Assembly (NCBI GenBank): GCA_012965075.1
Contig: DTSY01000010.1
Coordinates: 1-48,777 of the forward strand
Origin: Gammaproteobacteria bacterium
GTDB taxonomy: Bacteria; Pseudomonadota; Gammaproteobacteria; Magnimaribacterales; Magnimaribacteraceae
Length of the DNA: 48,777 bases
Reading direction: 5' to 3'
Shown here: positions 34,672 to 43,770 of the stretch, in pieces
How the letters are laid out: every line of letters starts with the position of its first letter
Numbering within the stretch: position 1 is the stretch's first letter
The notes under the pieces: model-generated
The model's input: only the letters and a program-made list of their open reading frames with translations
The model's database searches: none
What the model was told of the DNA's origin: nothing
Position numbers and translations under genes: made by a program

Positions 34672-35570
34672 AAAATTTGATTATTGGAGATGGAGCTATG
34701 GGTACTGAGCTAAGAAGAAGAGGCGTAAAAGTACCTTCGCATGTGGAATCCATATGGTCTGCTTTAGCTCTTAAAGAAGCTGCCTCTACAGTAGAAGAAA
34801 TACACATTGATTATATTAAAGCTGGAAGTGACTACATAACCACAAATAATTATGCTGTTACAAGACCCATTCTCTCCAGAGTTAATTTAGATAATGAACT
34901 AGAAAGCCTGACCATCAAATCTATAGAAATAGCAAAATCTGCTTTATCAAAAACACATTCAAAAAAAATTAAAATACTGGGATCTTTACCTCCTTTAGAA
35001 ACAAGTTATCGAGCAGATCTAATTCTTGAAGAAGAAGAAATGAACAAGCAGTATTCAGAAATTGCTAGCATTCTAAAAGATAAAGTAGATATTATTATTT
35101 GTGAAACTATGGCAAGTGCATTAGAGGCAAAGTGTGCTTTACGCGCAGCATTAAATACAAATATGCCTGTATGGGTAAGTTGGACTCTTCATGGCAACCA
35201 AATGAATACTCTTCCAAGCGGAGAAACAGTCAATGATGCTTTTGCTGAATTAACAGGCTTAGAACCAGAAGCTTATTTGGTTAATTGCTGTGCAGCTAAC
35301 TTAGTTACCCCTTCTCTGAAAGTGCTTAACGAACTTACTGATATTCGCTTGGGAGCCTATGCAAATGCAGAAAATGTACAGATAGAATCAACTTCTACTC
35401 AATCTAAATTAGCTGAGGAAAAACATTGGGAATCTGCAACTGAAATAGATGAAAAAATATACCTAAAAGAAACTAGTAAATGGATAAAAGAAGGCGCTTC
35501 TATTGTTGGAGGCTGTTGCAGGACAAGACCCAGCTACATTAAAGAACTTTCAGAAAACCTTAAGAACTAA
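34668..35570 (+). CDS. Homocysteine S-methyltransferase (MmuM/BHMT-like)
   Basis: A 300-residue TIM-barrel zinc enzyme. It begins IIGDGAMGTELRRRG and has the zinc ligands in VNCCAAN (first Cys, near residue 206) and GGCCRTRP (two Cys, near the C-terminus). It transfers a methyl group to homocysteine to give methionine. MmuM uses S-methylmethionine and BHMT uses glycine betaine; some relatives use DMSP. The co-transcribed BCCT transporter makes betaine or DMSP the more attractive donor, but that is inference. It ends overlapping the TonB receptor gene on the other strand. Confidence 0.86.
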   Translation: MKNLIIGDGAMGTELRRRGVKVPSHVESIWSALALKEAASTVEEIHIDYIKAGSDYITTNNYAVTRPILSRVNLDNELESLTIKSIEIAKSALSKTHSKKIKILGSLPPLETSYRADLILEEEEMNKQYSEIASILKDKVDIIICETMASALEAKCALRAALNTNMPVWVSWTLHGNQMNTLPSGETVNDAFAELTGLEPEAYLVNCCAANLVTPSLKVLNELTDIRLGAYANAENVQIESTSTQSKLAEEKHWESATEIDEKIYLKETSKWIKEGASIVGGCCRTRPSYIKELSENLKN

Positions 35571-37936
35571 AGTTTATATTTTAACCTTAATCCTAAGGTT
35601 CTTGGCCTGTTAGTAAATATAGTTTCAGGCCTATATCCTTGGTATTCAAATAGAGTTGCCCTAGTGTCAAATAAGTTATCAATATACAGAACAGCTGCCC
35701 AATTATCTCCTTGAACGGTAGAAGAAAAGTTAGCCGAGGTATAAGCATTTTGATCAATAGGATTGGTCATTGAAGTTTTTCTTTTTCCGGTCCTGCTTAA
35801 ACTAAAGTCCCAATAACCACTCAAACCACCTTTAAGATCAAAAACTTTATTCACTGCCATAGAAGCTTTTAGTTTTGGAACGTTAGCTAATCGTGTCCCT
35901 CTTGGAGCCAAAACAGCTCCATCCAACACATAATCTTCATCCAATCTAGGATGCAGCAATGTTGCTCCAGCTATAAAGGTATATCCGTTTTCAGTTAATA
36001 AAGTAACGTCAGCCTCTAAACCTTCAATAATAGCATCACCTATATTGGAATTAAATTGAATACTTGCTAAGTCCAAATCAAAATTTGCTGACTGCATATC
36101 TTTCCAATGCATTGAATAAAGAGCAACGTTGTACCTCTTTGTCCCATCTCTTGAGGCATATTTATATCCTAACTCCACGTTATTTAATTCATCAGAGTCG
36201 TAAAAAAGTGGGGCTGCATCACTGTTCTTATTTGTCCTATTGGTTCCTCCAGGTCTATAGCCTTGGGAATAATTTAGATACAACAAAGCTCCATTATCTA
36301 ATGCATATGCAGCTGCAAATTTAGGAGAGGTTCCACTATCTTTCTCAACCCTGTCGTTGTCATGACCATAATAGGCAGATCCAAAACCTCCAAAATATCC
36401 GTCTTTAGCCACTATATGAAGTTTTGAATCAAACTTTCTCATACCAAAAGTTAATTTCAACTTTTCCGACACTGAAACTGTTGCTTCACCATAGATAGCT
36501 TTCATTTCATCTTCTCTTAAGTTATCTAAGTCCCACCAAATACCTTCCCGACCAGCGATACCTGGACCACCCCAAGTTCCATCAGAATAGTAACTTTGCA
36601 TCCCAGGCCATTTATAAGTGTACTTGTATGGATTTTCTAACTTGTCGTAAAAAACGCCAATGATCCATTGCAAATCATCTTCTGGGGTTCCTGAAGTAAT
36701 TCTAAATTCATGAGTAACTCTTTCCATACTAAGTGAATAATCAGCCCACATTGTTGGATCATTACAAGCGCCATCCCAAGTTCCATAATAGTAATAAGAA
36801 TAAGTGTAATAATCACAAGTGTAATAACTGTAATAACCAAATCCATTTTGGAATGGACTATCTAAATTGTAATATTCAACGTAGTCGTTGTAGTCCCATA
36901 AATATCTAACATCTCTATCAAAGAAAGTCCCTGCATAGGTAAAAGAAATATCGTTTTGAAGGGAACCCTCCAAAGTTAAACTAGTTTGATCCCACTCATC
37001 ATCAGTAAACTCACCAATTACCTTACTGCTCTTTAAATCACCTAAAGTTTTAGGTTGATGATCCCAGCTTCCAGTTGTTGATGATTCTTGAGATATATGT
37101 GTCAAAGTACCTGTAAGATTTTCATTGAACCAGGTTCTCAAACTGGCCCTAAATCCTTTAACGGTGCTTTCGTTTGAATTATCGTCTTCATGAAGTGGTA
37201 CCGTGTAGTTGCTTCCTGTAAAAGTTTTGGTGCCTCCCACAAGATCTATAAAGCCACCTTCATTTACTTCGTAAGCTATTGCTCTAATTGCTGTGTTATC
37301 TGATATTGGTGCATTTATATAAGCTTCAATGCTATCGCTTGTAGAGCCTTTAGAAACGCTAGAAGTATCTACTTCAATACCAAAATCTAATTCCCCTCTC
37401 TGAGGTTTAGTTGTAATTAGTCTAACAGTTCCACCTTGAGCACTTGAACCATACAAAGTTCCCTGGGGTCCATTCAGAACTTCAATTCTCTCCATGTCAT
37501 AGATATGCATATCCGGATTTAACCCAACAAAATTAATAGGAGATTCATCTACGTACAAAGCAACGGTTGTATTAGGTCCTGCCAGGTTTCCAAAATTTCC
37601 ATCTGAAGTGCCTCTTAGATAAAAAGCTGATCTACCTGGGCCATACTGTATATATGAAAGTGAAGGAATTAATTCAGCGTAATCCATGAAATCATTCACG
37701 CCAGCGTCTTCCAGCCTAGACCCTGTAATAGCCTGAACACTCATTGGTAAATCTTCTATTTTTGACGCTCTTTTAGAGGCTGTAACTATAATTTCTTCCT
37801 CTGCCTCTTGATCTTGAGCTATTACTTCAAGACTTGGTGTTGCTGTTAGTGCAACTGCAGACCCCAAAACCAAAGCTTTCTTTACTTTAGAATTATCAAG
37901 TTCAAAGGGTGGTAAACCAGAACCAATTTTATTCAT
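35567..37936 (-). CDS. TonB-dependent outer-membrane receptor with Tyr-rich loop
   Basis: A 789-residue outer-membrane receptor. The signal peptide has a long polar start (hydrophobic core about residues 21-34, cleavage near IAQ/DQ). TonB-box-like EEIIVTASK is at about residues 48-56. The plug contains YLRGTSDGNFG and RIEVLNGPQGTLYGSSAQGGTVRLITTKP, and the barrel ends LGLRLKYKL. Residues 368-384, in what should be an external loop, contain 11 Tyr in 17 positions. GAGG and AAAGAG precede the start. It lies 82 bases downstream of grxD on the same strand and could be read from the F420 operon, but a hairpin at 37968-37991 and the gap make a separate promoter possible. Ligand unknown. Confidence 0.92.
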   Translation of the reverse strand: MNKIGSGLPPFELDNSKVKKALVLGSAVALTATPSLEVIAQDQEAEEEIIVTASKRASKIEDLPMSVQAITGSRLEDAGVNDFMDYAELIPSLSYIQYGPGRSAFYLRGTSDGNFGNLAGPNTTVALYVDESPINFVGLNPDMHIYDMERIEVLNGPQGTLYGSSAQGGTVRLITTKPQRGELDFGIEVDTSSVSKGSTSDSIEAYINAPISDNTAIRAIAYEVNEGGFIDLVGGTKTFTGSNYTVPLHEDDNSNESTVKGFRASLRTWFNENLTGTLTHISQESSTTGSWDHQPKTLGDLKSSKVIGEFTDDEWDQTSLTLEGSLQNDISFTYAGTFFDRDVRYLWDYNDYVEYYNLDSPFQNGFGYYSYYTCDYYTYSYYYYGTWDGACNDPTMWADYSLSMERVTHEFRITSGTPEDDLQWIIGVFYDKLENPYKYTYKWPGMQSYYSDGTWGGPGIAGREGIWWDLDNLREDEMKAIYGEATVSVSEKLKLTFGMRKFDSKLHIVAKDGYFGGFGSAYYGHDNDRVEKDSGTSPKFAAAYALDNGALLYLNYSQGYRPGGTNRTNKNSDAAPLFYDSDELNNVELGYKYASRDGTKRYNVALYSMHWKDMQSANFDLDLASIQFNSNIGDAIIEGLEADVTLLTENGYTFIAGATLLHPRLDEDYVLDGAVLAPRGTRLANVPKLKASMAVNKVFDLKGGLSGYWDFSLSRTGKRKTSMTNPIDQNAYTSANFSSTVQGDNWAAVLYIDNLFDTRATLFEYQGYRPETIFTNRPRTLGLRLKYKL

Positions 37937-37967
37937 CTCTTTCCTCGCAGAATTTAAGTTCTAAGAC

Positions 37968-37991
37968 CTATTCTATCCATTTGGAGAATAG
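37968..37991. other. Intergenic hairpin between grxD and the TonB receptor gene
   Basis: CTATTC (37968-37973) pairs with GAATAG (37986-37991) and TCCA with TGGA inside, leaving a two-base bulge and a tiny loop. No T-run follows on either strand, so it is not a standard terminator. It may be a processing or stability hairpin separating the long upstream operon from the receptor gene. Confidence 0.3.
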
Positions 37992-38018
37992 CGTCAAATT
38001 TCCTGAGAATATGGATTT

Positions 38019-38339
38019 TTAGGTTTCTGATTCTATGGTATCAATTAACTTTTGTAGTTCTCCATTTTCATGCATTTCCACCATTATGTCGCTGCCGCCC
38101 ACTAAATCTCCATCTATAAAAAGCTGAGGAAATGTAGGCCAGTTAGAGACCTTTGGTAAATTTGCTCTTACTTCAGGATTTGAAAGAATATCTACAAAAG
38201 AAAATGGTTTCCCGCATGAAATCAATAATTGTGTTGCCTTAGAAGAAAAACCACACTGAGGGGAGTCAGGAGATCCTTTCATATACAAAAGTATAGGATT
38301 GGAACTTATTTGTTCTTTGATTTCTTGCTCTATATCCAT
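38019..38339 (-). CDS. grxD: Monothiol glutaredoxin, CGFS type (Grx4/GrxD)
   Basis: A 106-residue monothiol glutaredoxin that binds and passes on [2Fe-2S] clusters with glutathione. It begins MDIEQEIKEQISSNPILLYMKGSP, has the CGFS active site (SPQCGFSSKA), WPTFPQLFIDGDLVGGSDI with the cis-Pro and glutathione-binding GG, and the usual helical C-terminus. It is the last gene of the long F420-pdxJ operon, 17 bases after pdxJ. Together with the radical-SAM FbiC it is one of two Fe-S-related proteins in the operon. Confidence 0.93.
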   Translation of the reverse strand: MDIEQEIKEQISSNPILLYMKGSPDSPQCGFSSKATQLLISCGKPFSFVDILSNPEVRANLPKVSNWPTFPQLFIDGDLVGGSDIMVEMHENGELQKLIDTIESET

Positions 38340-38356
38340 AATTTTTGAATTTTATC

Positions 38357-39103
38357 TTATTTGCATAAATGAAGATACTTTTTAACGGTGTCTCCCATAC
38401 CAAATCTTAGTGAATCAGTAACTAGAGCATGGCCTATAGACACCTCATCTATATTGCACTCACTTAAGAAAATACTTAAGTTAGATAAATTTAAATCGTG
38501 ACCTGCATTTACACCTAATCCTAAGTTATGAGCATGTTTATCAGCCTTAGAGTATTGTTTAATTAAATCTTTTATGTCTTTCTGATGTTTAACTGCCTCT
38601 GCATAAGGCCCTGTATAAAGTTCTATTCTATCTGCACCGACTTCTTTAGCTTTAGAAATTCCTTCTTCACTGGGATCCATAAATAAGCTCACTCTTGACC
38701 CATATGTTTTTATTGTTTTAATTAAAGAGGCTAATCTGCTGTTATCTCCTAACAGATCCCAACCATGATCCGAAGTTAGCTGACTGGATGCGTCGGGAAC
38801 CAGAGTGCATTGATCGGGTTGATAGGATTTGATCAACTGAAGAAAACCAGGATATTTCTCTTTTTGTTCACTAAAAGGATTCCCTTCGATATTAAATTCA
38901 ACCTCTGATTCCTTGGTTAGTTCTTTTAAAATCTTCACGTCTTCCGGATTAATGTGTCTCATGTCATCACGCGGATGCACTGTTATGCCTTGACAGCCAC
39001 TATCTATACAAATCTTAGAAAATTCTTTGATACTTGGGTAATCTCCTCCCCTGGCATTTCTTAACCAAGCAATTTTATTCACATTTACACTGAGCTTAGT
39101 CAT
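38357..39103 (-). CDS. pdxJ: Pyridoxine 5'-phosphate synthase
   Basis: Condenses 1-deoxyxylulose 5-phosphate with 3-amino-2-oxopropyl phosphate to make pyridoxine phosphate. The 248-residue TIM-barrel protein shows the family motifs: LSVNVNKIAWLRNARGGDYP, GITVHPRDDMRHI with catalytic His and Arg, FNIEGNP, CTLVPD, ELYTGPYAEA and LGVNAGHDLNL. In gammaproteobacteria pdxJ commonly follows recO; here it lies in the F420 operon, overlapping the MDR oxidoreductase gene by four bases. Confidence 0.93.
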   Translation of the reverse strand: MTKLSVNVNKIAWLRNARGGDYPSIKEFSKICIDSGCQGITVHPRDDMRHINPEDVKILKELTKESEVEFNIEGNPFSEQKEKYPGFLQLIKSYQPDQCTLVPDASSQLTSDHGWDLLGDNSRLASLIKTIKTYGSRVSLFMDPSEEGISKAKEVGADRIELYTGPYAEAVKHQKDIKDLIKQYSKADKHAHNLGLGVNAGHDLNLSNLSIFLSECNIDEVSIGHALVTDSLRFGMGDTVKKYLHLCK

Positions 39104-40140
39104 TCTGTATTTACTTCTATTACAACTTTACCCTTAGCATGAGAAGTGCTGACTTTTTCATGAGCTTCTTTTATATTCTCTAAAGAATAAACTGAATCAA
39201 TCACCGGTTTAATTATCTCTGCTTTAACCATTCTACCCAATTCTCTTAATCCTGAATTGCTAGGCCTATATACAGACCAATGAAGATTGATCGGTTTCGC
39301 ATCTTTTTTTGTTTGGTGTCTTAATTTTATTGCTGACGGAAGTCCCAGAAGTAAACCTTTTTCATCAATGGTTCTAAGAAAAGCATGGTTTAAAGAGATG
39401 TAGTGCGAGGTAGTTTCATCTTTTAAGATACTTAGACAATTATTTACAGACTCCGAACCTCCAAAATCCCCAACACAATCAAAAACCACATCATAATCTT
39501 GTAAAAGATTTTTAAATTCTTCCTGTCTATAGTCTATGGCTACTTCAGCACCTAATTCTTTTACTAACCTATGATTTTGTTGACTGCATGTAGTAGCAAC
39601 TTGCGCCCCCCAATATTTAAGTAGTTGAATTGCAAAAGTTCCTACTCCGCCAGAACCAGCTTGAACAAATACTTTTTTACTTTCTAAGTCTTGTGGCCTT
39701 AAAGCAGCCCATCTGATTAAAGCTGACCAAGTGGTCAAAGCGACATAGGGTAAAGAGGCGGCTTCATTAAACGATAAGTTTTCAGGTTTAAAGTCAATTT
39801 CATTTTGATTAAAGACGTTATATTCGCAATATGTTCCACATTTAGGATCTGAAGTACTTCCCCATACTTCATCACCTTCTTTAAATTTAGTTATTTTTGA
39901 TCCAACACTTTTAACAATTCCAGATACATCACTTCCAAGAATCCAAGGAAATAATTTTTTCCTTTGTTTTTCAAAAATAGTTTTTCCATATCCTTCTCTT
40001 TTCATTAGGTCAATAGGGTTAACAGAACTGGATTTAACTTTAATAAGGACCTCATTTGCATTAACGCTTGGTGTACTTAGTTCCTTACTGGCTTCAAATA
40101 CAGAAGCATCCCCGTATCTGTTGATTGGCATTCCAAACAT
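39100..40140 (-). CDS. Medium-chain NAD(P)H oxidoreductase, quinone-reductase-like
   Basis: A 346-residue MDR protein without the structural zinc cysteines of alcohol dehydrogenases. It has a GroES-like start (SSVNPIDLMKREGYG, GSDVSGIVKSVGSKITKFKEGDEVWG) and a Rossmann domain with QAGSGGVGTFAIQLLKYWGA. It resembles the RTN4IP1 / zeta-crystallin quinone oxidoreductase group, expected to use NADPH. It lies 9 bases after the beta-lactamase-like gene and overlaps pdxJ by 4. A partner or substrate linked to F420 is possible but not shown by the sequence. Confidence 0.82.
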   Translation of the reverse strand: MFGMPINRYGDASVFEASKELSTPSVNANEVLIKVKSSSVNPIDLMKREGYGKTIFEKQRKKLFPWILGSDVSGIVKSVGSKITKFKEGDEVWGSTSDPKCGTYCEYNVFNQNEIDFKPENLSFNEAASLPYVALTTWSALIRWAALRPQDLESKKVFVQAGSGGVGTFAIQLLKYWGAQVATTCSQQNHRLVKELGAEVAIDYRQEEFKNLLQDYDVVFDCVGDFGGSESVNNCLSILKDETTSHYISLNHAFLRTIDEKGLLLGLPSAIKLRHQTKKDAKPINLHWSVYRPSNSGLRELGRMVKAEIIKPVIDSVYSLENIKEAHEKVSTSHAKGKVVIEVNTE

Positions 40141-40149
40141 TATTTTTTG

Positions 40150-41358
40150 TTATAAGTTTGAATAAACTGAATCAGCAACATCAATAGCAGTTTTCCAAGC
40201 AGTAATTCCTGGGTGCATTTGATTCATTACAAATCCTAAAGATATTTTGTTATCAGGGTCTGCAAAACCCAAGGAACCTCCTGCCCCACCATGACCAAAA
40301 GCACCTTCACCAGGTCCCATACTGACGTGTTCTGTTCCCAACATAAATCCTAATCCAAACTTAGTATGCATTCTACCCAAAACTAAATCCGTTCCATCTG
40401 ATTGGGTTTGTCTAGCCAATTCGATAGTTTCTGGTTTTAGTACATGCACCCCATCGCGGCTTCCTTCATTCGCTAAGACACCGTAGATTTTTGCTAAGGC
40501 TCTTGCCGTCCCATGTCCATTTGCAGCTGGAATCTCTGCATTTCTCCATTTTTTTGTATTAGCTTCCATTCCCTTTTCAGGATCCATTTCCATAGGCGGA
40601 TTGCTAAAAGCAGCTCCCGCTGCAGTGCTTGTATCACCAAAATCCAGTAAAAATTTCATAGGACCTGGTATAAGAAATTTTGGTAATTTACCTATTAAAG
40701 GGAATAAAAATTGCATTGGTGATGGTTTCGATGGATTAAGATTTGTAACTCTAGAAAACTCCGAGTCAGGGAGGCCAATCCAGAAGTCTAAATCTAAAGG
40801 TTCAGCAATTTCTTCTTTAAAATATTGACCAATAGTCCTTCCATCTATCCTCCTAAGGACTTCCCCAACTAAATGACCATAAGTAATAGCATGATAACCA
40901 TGTGCTGTCCCAGGCTCCCAAAAAGGTTCTTGTGCTGCTAAAGCATTACAAATTAATTCCCAGTCACAAAATGCTCCTTGATCTAAAGGTTGTCTTATTC
41001 CACAAAGGCCTGATTTATGACAAAACAAGTACCTAACTGGAATAGTCTCTTTGCCTCCTTGTGCAAATTCAGGCCAATACCTAGCCACAGGTGAATCTAA
41101 GTCTAACTTTCCCTGCTCCACTAATTGCAAGAGACAAATTGCAGCAATGCCTTTTGTAGAAGAGAAAACGTTCACAATTGTATCTTCCTGCCACTGAGTC
41201 CCTTTAGAAGGGTTATCTACTCCTCCCCATAAATCTAAAACTGTTTCACCTTCAATCTCCATAGAAATAGCAGCTCCTAATTCAAATCCTGAAGTAATAC
41301 TTTTACTAAAAACCTCTCTTGCCTCGGCAAATTTTTCATCACAGTATCCACTAACCAT
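40150..41358 (-). CDS. Serine beta-lactamase-like hydrolase (EstB type)
   Basis: A 402-residue class-C-beta-lactamase-fold hydrolase. The nucleophile motif SxxK is VFSSTKGIAA (about residues 66-75), the Tyr motif is YHAITYGHLVGEV, and HGGAGGSLGFADP replaces the KTG box, as in EstB-type carboxylesterases. There is no signal peptide, so it is probably cytosolic, which argues against antibiotic resistance. It lies 30 bases after fbiC; a ribosome-binding site (AAGGAG) is present. Its substrate is unknown. The gene context is F420 biosynthesis. Confidence 0.84.
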   Translation of the reverse strand: MVSGYCDEKFAEAREVFSKSITSGFELGAAISMEIEGETVLDLWGGVDNPSKGTQWQEDTIVNVFSSTKGIAAICLLQLVEQGKLDLDSPVARYWPEFAQGGKETIPVRYLFCHKSGLCGIRQPLDQGAFCDWELICNALAAQEPFWEPGTAHGYHAITYGHLVGEVLRRIDGRTIGQYFKEEIAEPLDLDFWIGLPDSEFSRVTNLNPSKPSPMQFLFPLIGKLPKFLIPGPMKFLLDFGDTSTAAGAAFSNPPMEMDPEKGMEANTKKWRNAEIPAANGHGTARALAKIYGVLANEGSRDGVHVLKPETIELARQTQSDGTDLVLGRMHTKFGLGFMLGTEHVSMGPGEGAFGHGGAGGSLGFADPDNKISLGFVMNQMHPGITAWKTAIDVADSVYSNL

Positions 41359-41388
41359 TTTTTTCTCCTTTTTTAATTAAAGCTTTAT

Positions 41389-43770
41389 TCATTGTGAACT
41401 AGCAATAACATGGTGCTTTCTATCTTCTAAATTATTGGTAATGGGTGTTAAGGGGATTGGATCAACGCTTCTCTTCTTTGTCTCTTCACCCACTTCTCCA
41501 TAAAGAGTGTTTCTTTGTTTAGGAATTCTTTTCAAGTTTTGAATGAAGTTTTTAAGTTCTTGAACGGGAAATTCTTGTCCATGTTCAGCGCCTGCTGCCT
41601 TGGTAATGGATTCATTCATAAGAGTACCGCCTAAATCATTCGCTCCTGCATTTAAGCACTCTTCTATCCCTCTTCTTCCCATCTTTACCCACGAAGTTTG
41701 GATATTTGGAATAAACGAATTAAACACTAATCTTGAAACACTATGCATAAGGATAGATTCTCTAAGTGTTGGACCATAACGAGACTGACCTCTTACATAC
41801 ATAGGAGCTTCCATTGGAACAAAAGGCAATGGAACAAATTCAGTAAAGCCTCCTGTCTCTTTCTGTAGATTTAAAATATTGAGCAAGTGCTTAGCCCAAT
41901 GAATTGGTTTGTCTACATGGCCAAACATTATTGTAGCTGTAGTTCGCATTCCAAGTTCATGGGCAGTTTTCATTACTGCTAACCATTCAGAAGTATTAAT
42001 CTTGTCAGGACAAATTATATTTCTTACTTCGTCATCTAATATTTCTGCTGCCGTCCCTGGTAAGGTGTTTAGTCCTAATTCATTCAATTCACCTAAATAT
42101 TCTTTGAGTTCTTTCTTTAAGGTGCTTGCCCCTTGCCAAATTTCTAAAGGAGAAAAAGCATGTATATGTAGATCGGGTTCAGCTTCTTTGATAGAACTAA
42201 CGATTGATTTATAAGTGTTTCCATCATAGCTAGGGTGTATTCCCCCTTGAAGACATACTTCTGTTGCACCTCTTTCATAGGCTTCTTTTGATCTTCTAAC
42301 TATTTCTTCTAAAGAAATATCGTAAGGCTTACCCCTGAGTCCTTCAGATGTCTTTCCTTTTGAGAAAGCACAAAATGTACAGTGGTAATAACAAATATTT
42401 GTATAGTTAATATTTCTATTCACCACAAAGGAGACCTTGTTTCCTGACAGATCTTGTCTTAACTCATCGGCAGCTTTCTTGATATAAGTAAAATCTGGTC
42501 CTCGAGCTTCAAATAGATCCACTATTTGATCTACTTTCAAATTCTTTCCCTTTAAAGCTAAGTCAACATGATCTTTTAATGTTAAAGAGTTTCTTAACGG
42601 GATAATTGATTTTGGTTTTAATTTAAAACTAGGGTTATTTTTACCCGTAGTCCATTCTGAATCTCTTGCAAGGCCAACAGAATCCGATAGCTTTAAAATT
42701 CTTGGGCTAAGCTTATCGTCAACCCAATCTCTAAGATTACCTATATATGAAGGATAAATGGTTAGCCTAGGGACAAGGATTTTCCCCGAAAGAAGAGTTT
42801 GTTTTTCTAAATCATCTAAATGTGGCCAAGGCGCTTCAGGATTAACAAAATCAGGTGTTATAGGTGACACACCTCCCCAGTCATTAATTCCAGCTTCTAT
42901 CAGTAAATTTAACTTATTTGGACTTAGGTTTGGAGGAGCTTGAATAGACATTGAAGAACCAAAAATTATTCTTGCAACTGCAATGGTCCATAAAAGTTCT
43001 TCAGTTAGAGGTTCTGCATGATCAGACATTTTAGTGTCTTGTTTGGGTTTAAAATTCTGAATAATCACTTCTTGAATATGACCATATTTATCATGGCTTT
43101 TTCTTATATCAATCAGAGACTCAACTCTCTCCTGCCTGGTTTCACCTATACCAATTAATATTCCTGTAGTAAAAGGTACTTTGGCTTTACCTGCTGAATC
43201 CAATGTAGCCAATCTCTTTTTAGGATCTTTATCAGGTGACCCATAATGGGGTCCCCCCTTTTCGCATAACCTCTTAGAAGAACTCTCTAGCATCATGCCC
43301 ATGGAAGCGCTGACGGGTCTGAGTTCCATAATTTCTGTTAAGCTCATACACCCAGGATTTAAGTGGGGGAGTAATCCTGTGTTATCTATTACAGCTTGAG
43401 AAGCAACCTTTAAATACTCTAAAGTAGTTGTATATCCCATACTGGAAAGCGCTTTTCTAGCCGTCGAATATCTTAATTCTGGTCGTTCGCCCAACGTAAA
43501 AAGAGCTTCTTTGCACCCTAGTGCTTCTGCTCTCTTAGCAGAGTCAACTACTTCTTCAACTGACATATAAGGTGAAGAAATTCTTTTTGGAGTCTTAGCA
43601 AAAGTACAATAATGGCAAACGTCTCTGCATAAGTGAGTTAAGGGAATAAAAACTTTTGGAGAGTAAGTAACCAAAGATCCATAACCTTTATCCCTAATCA
43701 CGGAAGCTTCTCTAATTAAATCAGAAGTATTTGTATTTCTAGCTAGGGCTAGTAATTCTTTTTGTTTCAA
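41389..43770 (-). CDS. fbiC: FO synthase, CofG-CofH fusion (FbiC)
   Basis: Makes the deazaflavin FO, the chromophore of coenzyme F420, from tyrosine and a flavin-pathway pyrimidine. The 793-residue protein carries two radical-SAM domains. The N-terminal CofG-like half has its cluster cysteines at 48, 52 and 55 (LCRDVCHYC); the C-terminal CofH-like half has them at 460, 464 and 467 (NICYYHCTFC). This is the actinobacterial FbiC order and length; archaea usually have two separate genes. The only plausible start is TTG at 43770, immediately after the in-frame TAG stop of the preceding hydrolase gene, with no visible ribosome-binding site. Expression may depend on re-initiation or read-through. 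Confidence 0.94.
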   Translation of the reverse strand: MKQKELLALARNTNTSDLIREASVIRDKGYGSLVTYSPKVFIPLTHLCRDVCHYCTFAKTPKRISSPYMSVEEVVDSAKRAEALGCKEALFTLGERPELRYSTARKALSSMGYTTTLEYLKVASQAVIDNTGLLPHLNPGCMSLTEIMELRPVSASMGMMLESSSKRLCEKGGPHYGSPDKDPKKRLATLDSAGKAKVPFTTGILIGIGETRQERVESLIDIRKSHDKYGHIQEVIIQNFKPKQDTKMSDHAEPLTEELLWTIAVARIIFGSSMSIQAPPNLSPNKLNLLIEAGINDWGGVSPITPDFVNPEAPWPHLDDLEKQTLLSGKILVPRLTIYPSYIGNLRDWVDDKLSPRILKLSDSVGLARDSEWTTGKNNPSFKLKPKSIIPLRNSLTLKDHVDLALKGKNLKVDQIVDLFEARGPDFTYIKKAADELRQDLSGNKVSFVVNRNINYTNICYYHCTFCAFSKGKTSEGLRGKPYDISLEEIVRRSKEAYERGATEVCLQGGIHPSYDGNTYKSIVSSIKEAEPDLHIHAFSPLEIWQGASTLKKELKEYLGELNELGLNTLPGTAAEILDDEVRNIICPDKINTSEWLAVMKTAHELGMRTTATIMFGHVDKPIHWAKHLLNILNLQKETGGFTEFVPLPFVPMEAPMYVRGQSRYGPTLRESILMHSVSRLVFNSFIPNIQTSWVKMGRRGIEECLNAGANDLGGTLMNESITKAAGAEHGQEFPVQELKNFIQNLKRIPKQRNTLYGEVGEETKKRSVDPIPLTPITNNLEDRKHHVIASSQ

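Noticed and set aside
40150..41358. Beta-lactamase-like gene as an antibiotic-resistance gene
   Set aside because: No signal peptide, HGG in place of KTG, and an operon of cofactor biosynthesis; EstB-type hydrolase is the better reading.
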